Under the pieces are notes generated by a model. That model had not been told where the DNA came from and searched no databases. It saw only the letters and a list, made by a program, of their open reading frames with translations. From positions 1 to 14,545 of the forward strand of contig WQRN01000037.1 of the NCBI GenBank assembly GCA_009786715.1: 14,545 nt of DNA. Direction: 5' to 3'. The translations under genes were made by a program, and so were the position numbers. This document shows, in pieces, positions 14,146-14,545 of the stretch; positions within the stretch are counted from its first letter, which is position 1, and each line of letters begins with the position of its first letter. Source of the stretch: Treponema sp. (GTDB lineage: Bacteria > Spirochaetota > Spirochaetia > Treponematales > Breznakiellaceae).

Positions 14146-14485
14146 GGTATAGACTTAGATTGAGTAGAGATGATTTTTGCGGGCTTTTTAAAAAAGCCGA
14201 ACGGTTTAGGGGTTCTGTTCTTGTCACTTCCTGCATGGCTTCGCTGTGCACCTCGTTTATTTCCCTTAACAATTATGAATCTTTCTCTCTTAGGCGCCGG
14301 GTTTTGATCCGTCCCAAGGGAGTATAGAGTCGTTCGCTTGTGCGGATGTGAATACTTGGACGTAAGTCCATCGGATTATTTGCAAATTGTAAATAATCCA
14401 AGGCGTGCCCGGGCGCAGTCGCAAACCATGTTTTAAAACTTGAGTTTTTAAAATGTTGTTTGTTCCGGGTGAAGGAATTTTCTCA
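14146..14485 (+). promoter_or_regulatory. Long structured 5' leader of the RRM-protein gene
   Basis: This roughly 340-nt gene-free stretch lies between a strong promoter and an RRM coding start. Stems visible by eye are these. (1) GGCTTT/AAAGCC at 14182-14198. (2) A stem with GCATGGC/GCTGTGC and one closing T-A pair at 14232-14250. (3) CGGGT/ATCCG with a TTTG loop at 14298-14311. (4) TGGAC/GTCCA with a GTAA (GNRA) tetraloop at 14357-14370. (5) A 12-bp stem starting GGATTATTTGCA at 14373-14399. (6) A 9-bp AT stem, 14430-14438 with 14446-14454, enclosed by CAAAC/GTTTG and by CCCGG (14408-14412)/CCGGG (14465-14469). The last closes immediately before the GAAGGAA ribosome binding site (14471-14477). 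No known riboswitch, RNase P, tmRNA, 6S or SRP consensus was recognised. It could be a cis-regulatory element or contain a separate small RNA. Confidence 0.5.
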
Positions 14486-14545
14486 ATGGCGAAGAAACTG
14501 TATGTCGGTAACCTCTCCTACAACACCACCGAAGATGGTCTGAAG
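14486..14545 (+). CDS. RRM-type RNA-binding protein, N-terminus (cut by window end)
   Basis: Only 20 residues are visible, MAKKLYVGNLSYNTTEDGLK. LYVGNLSYNTTEDGL matches the first strand (RNP2) and helix 1 of the RNA recognition motif found in small bacterial glycine-rich RNA-binding proteins, which are often cold-responsive. The rest, including RNP1, lies beyond the window. The start is supported by GAAGGAA about 8 nt upstream. Binding targets cannot be told from this fragment. Autoregulation through its own long leader is an inference worth testing. Confidence 0.85.
   Translation, partial: MAKKLYVGNLSYNTTEDGLK

Noticed and set aside
14182..14198. Hairpin GGCTTT/AAAGCC as a terminator for radA
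   Set aside because: It is not followed by a T-run, and it lies downstream of the RRM promoter, so it belongs to the leader.
14170..14307. A 45-codon open frame in the RRM leader (begins MIFAGFLKKP)
   Set aside because: It has no good ribosome binding site, covers several hairpins, and shows no protein-like conservation that I recognise. It is more likely a chance frame in a structured leader.
14421..14427. GCAAACC in the RRM leader, reminiscent of the conserved core of the GEMM-I (cyclic di-GMP) riboswitch
   Set aside because: The other required elements (GAAA-type tetraloop pairing, GACGCAAAGC block and the second receptor helix) are absent, and the motif lies in a different stem context.

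Overview
This 14.5 kb window is a bacterial chromosomal segment with ordinary housekeeping genes and a few unidentified ones. I see no tRNA, rRNA, CRISPR array, insertion sequence or phage gene. The best guess for the host is a spirochaete of the Treponema group (moderate confidence). This rests on a single-chain glycyl-tRNA synthetase with a zinc-ribbon insert, a ProB without a PUA domain, a soluble PAS-GAF hybrid kinase and a small outer-membrane-barrel-like protein. No marker gene settles it.

Region 1 (1-1880) is very AT-rich: a hand count gives 13/60 G+C at 421-480 and 19/60 at 1201-1260, against 28/60 at 2161-2220. It holds the 3' end of lgt (+), a cysteine-rich protein of unknown function (-), a GNAT acetyltransferase (-), and a gene-free stretch (1693-1881) with inverted repeats and a four-codon reading frame behind a good ribosome binding site. 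Region 2 (1882-6274) is a tight plus-strand operon: glyS, a divergent PfkB-type sugar kinase, proA and proB. The last two make glutamate-5-semialdehyde for proline.

Region 3 (6271-9073) has two small membrane proteins with a 4-bp overlap (-), diverging from a 712-residue cytosolic hybrid histidine kinase (PAS-GAF-HisKA-HATPase-REC, +). Region 4 (9062-10903, -) is an rRNA guanine-N2-methyltransferase gene followed by a TetR regulator; the regulator converges on and overlaps the kinase. Region 5 (10948-14094, +) is a stand-alone homocysteine-methyltransferase module of MetH type, a secreted barrel-like protein and radA. Region 6 (14095-14545) is a strong sigma70 promoter, a structured leader of about 340 nt and the start of an RRM RNA-binding protein.

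The most interesting signal is regulatory. Several genes with no ribosome binding site have a -10 box 5-6 nt before their ATG, the spacing expected for leaderless mRNAs. The clearest are the GNAT gene, the rRNA methyltransferase gene, the metH-like gene and the barrel gene, with glyS less certain. Other genes in the window have normal Shine-Dalgarno sites. Two of the leaderless promoters face apart in a 44-bp gap between a SAM-using rRNA methyltransferase and a methionine-synthesis module, too close for both to be used at once. The second candidate is the long structured leader of the RRM gene, which matches no RNA family that I recognise.
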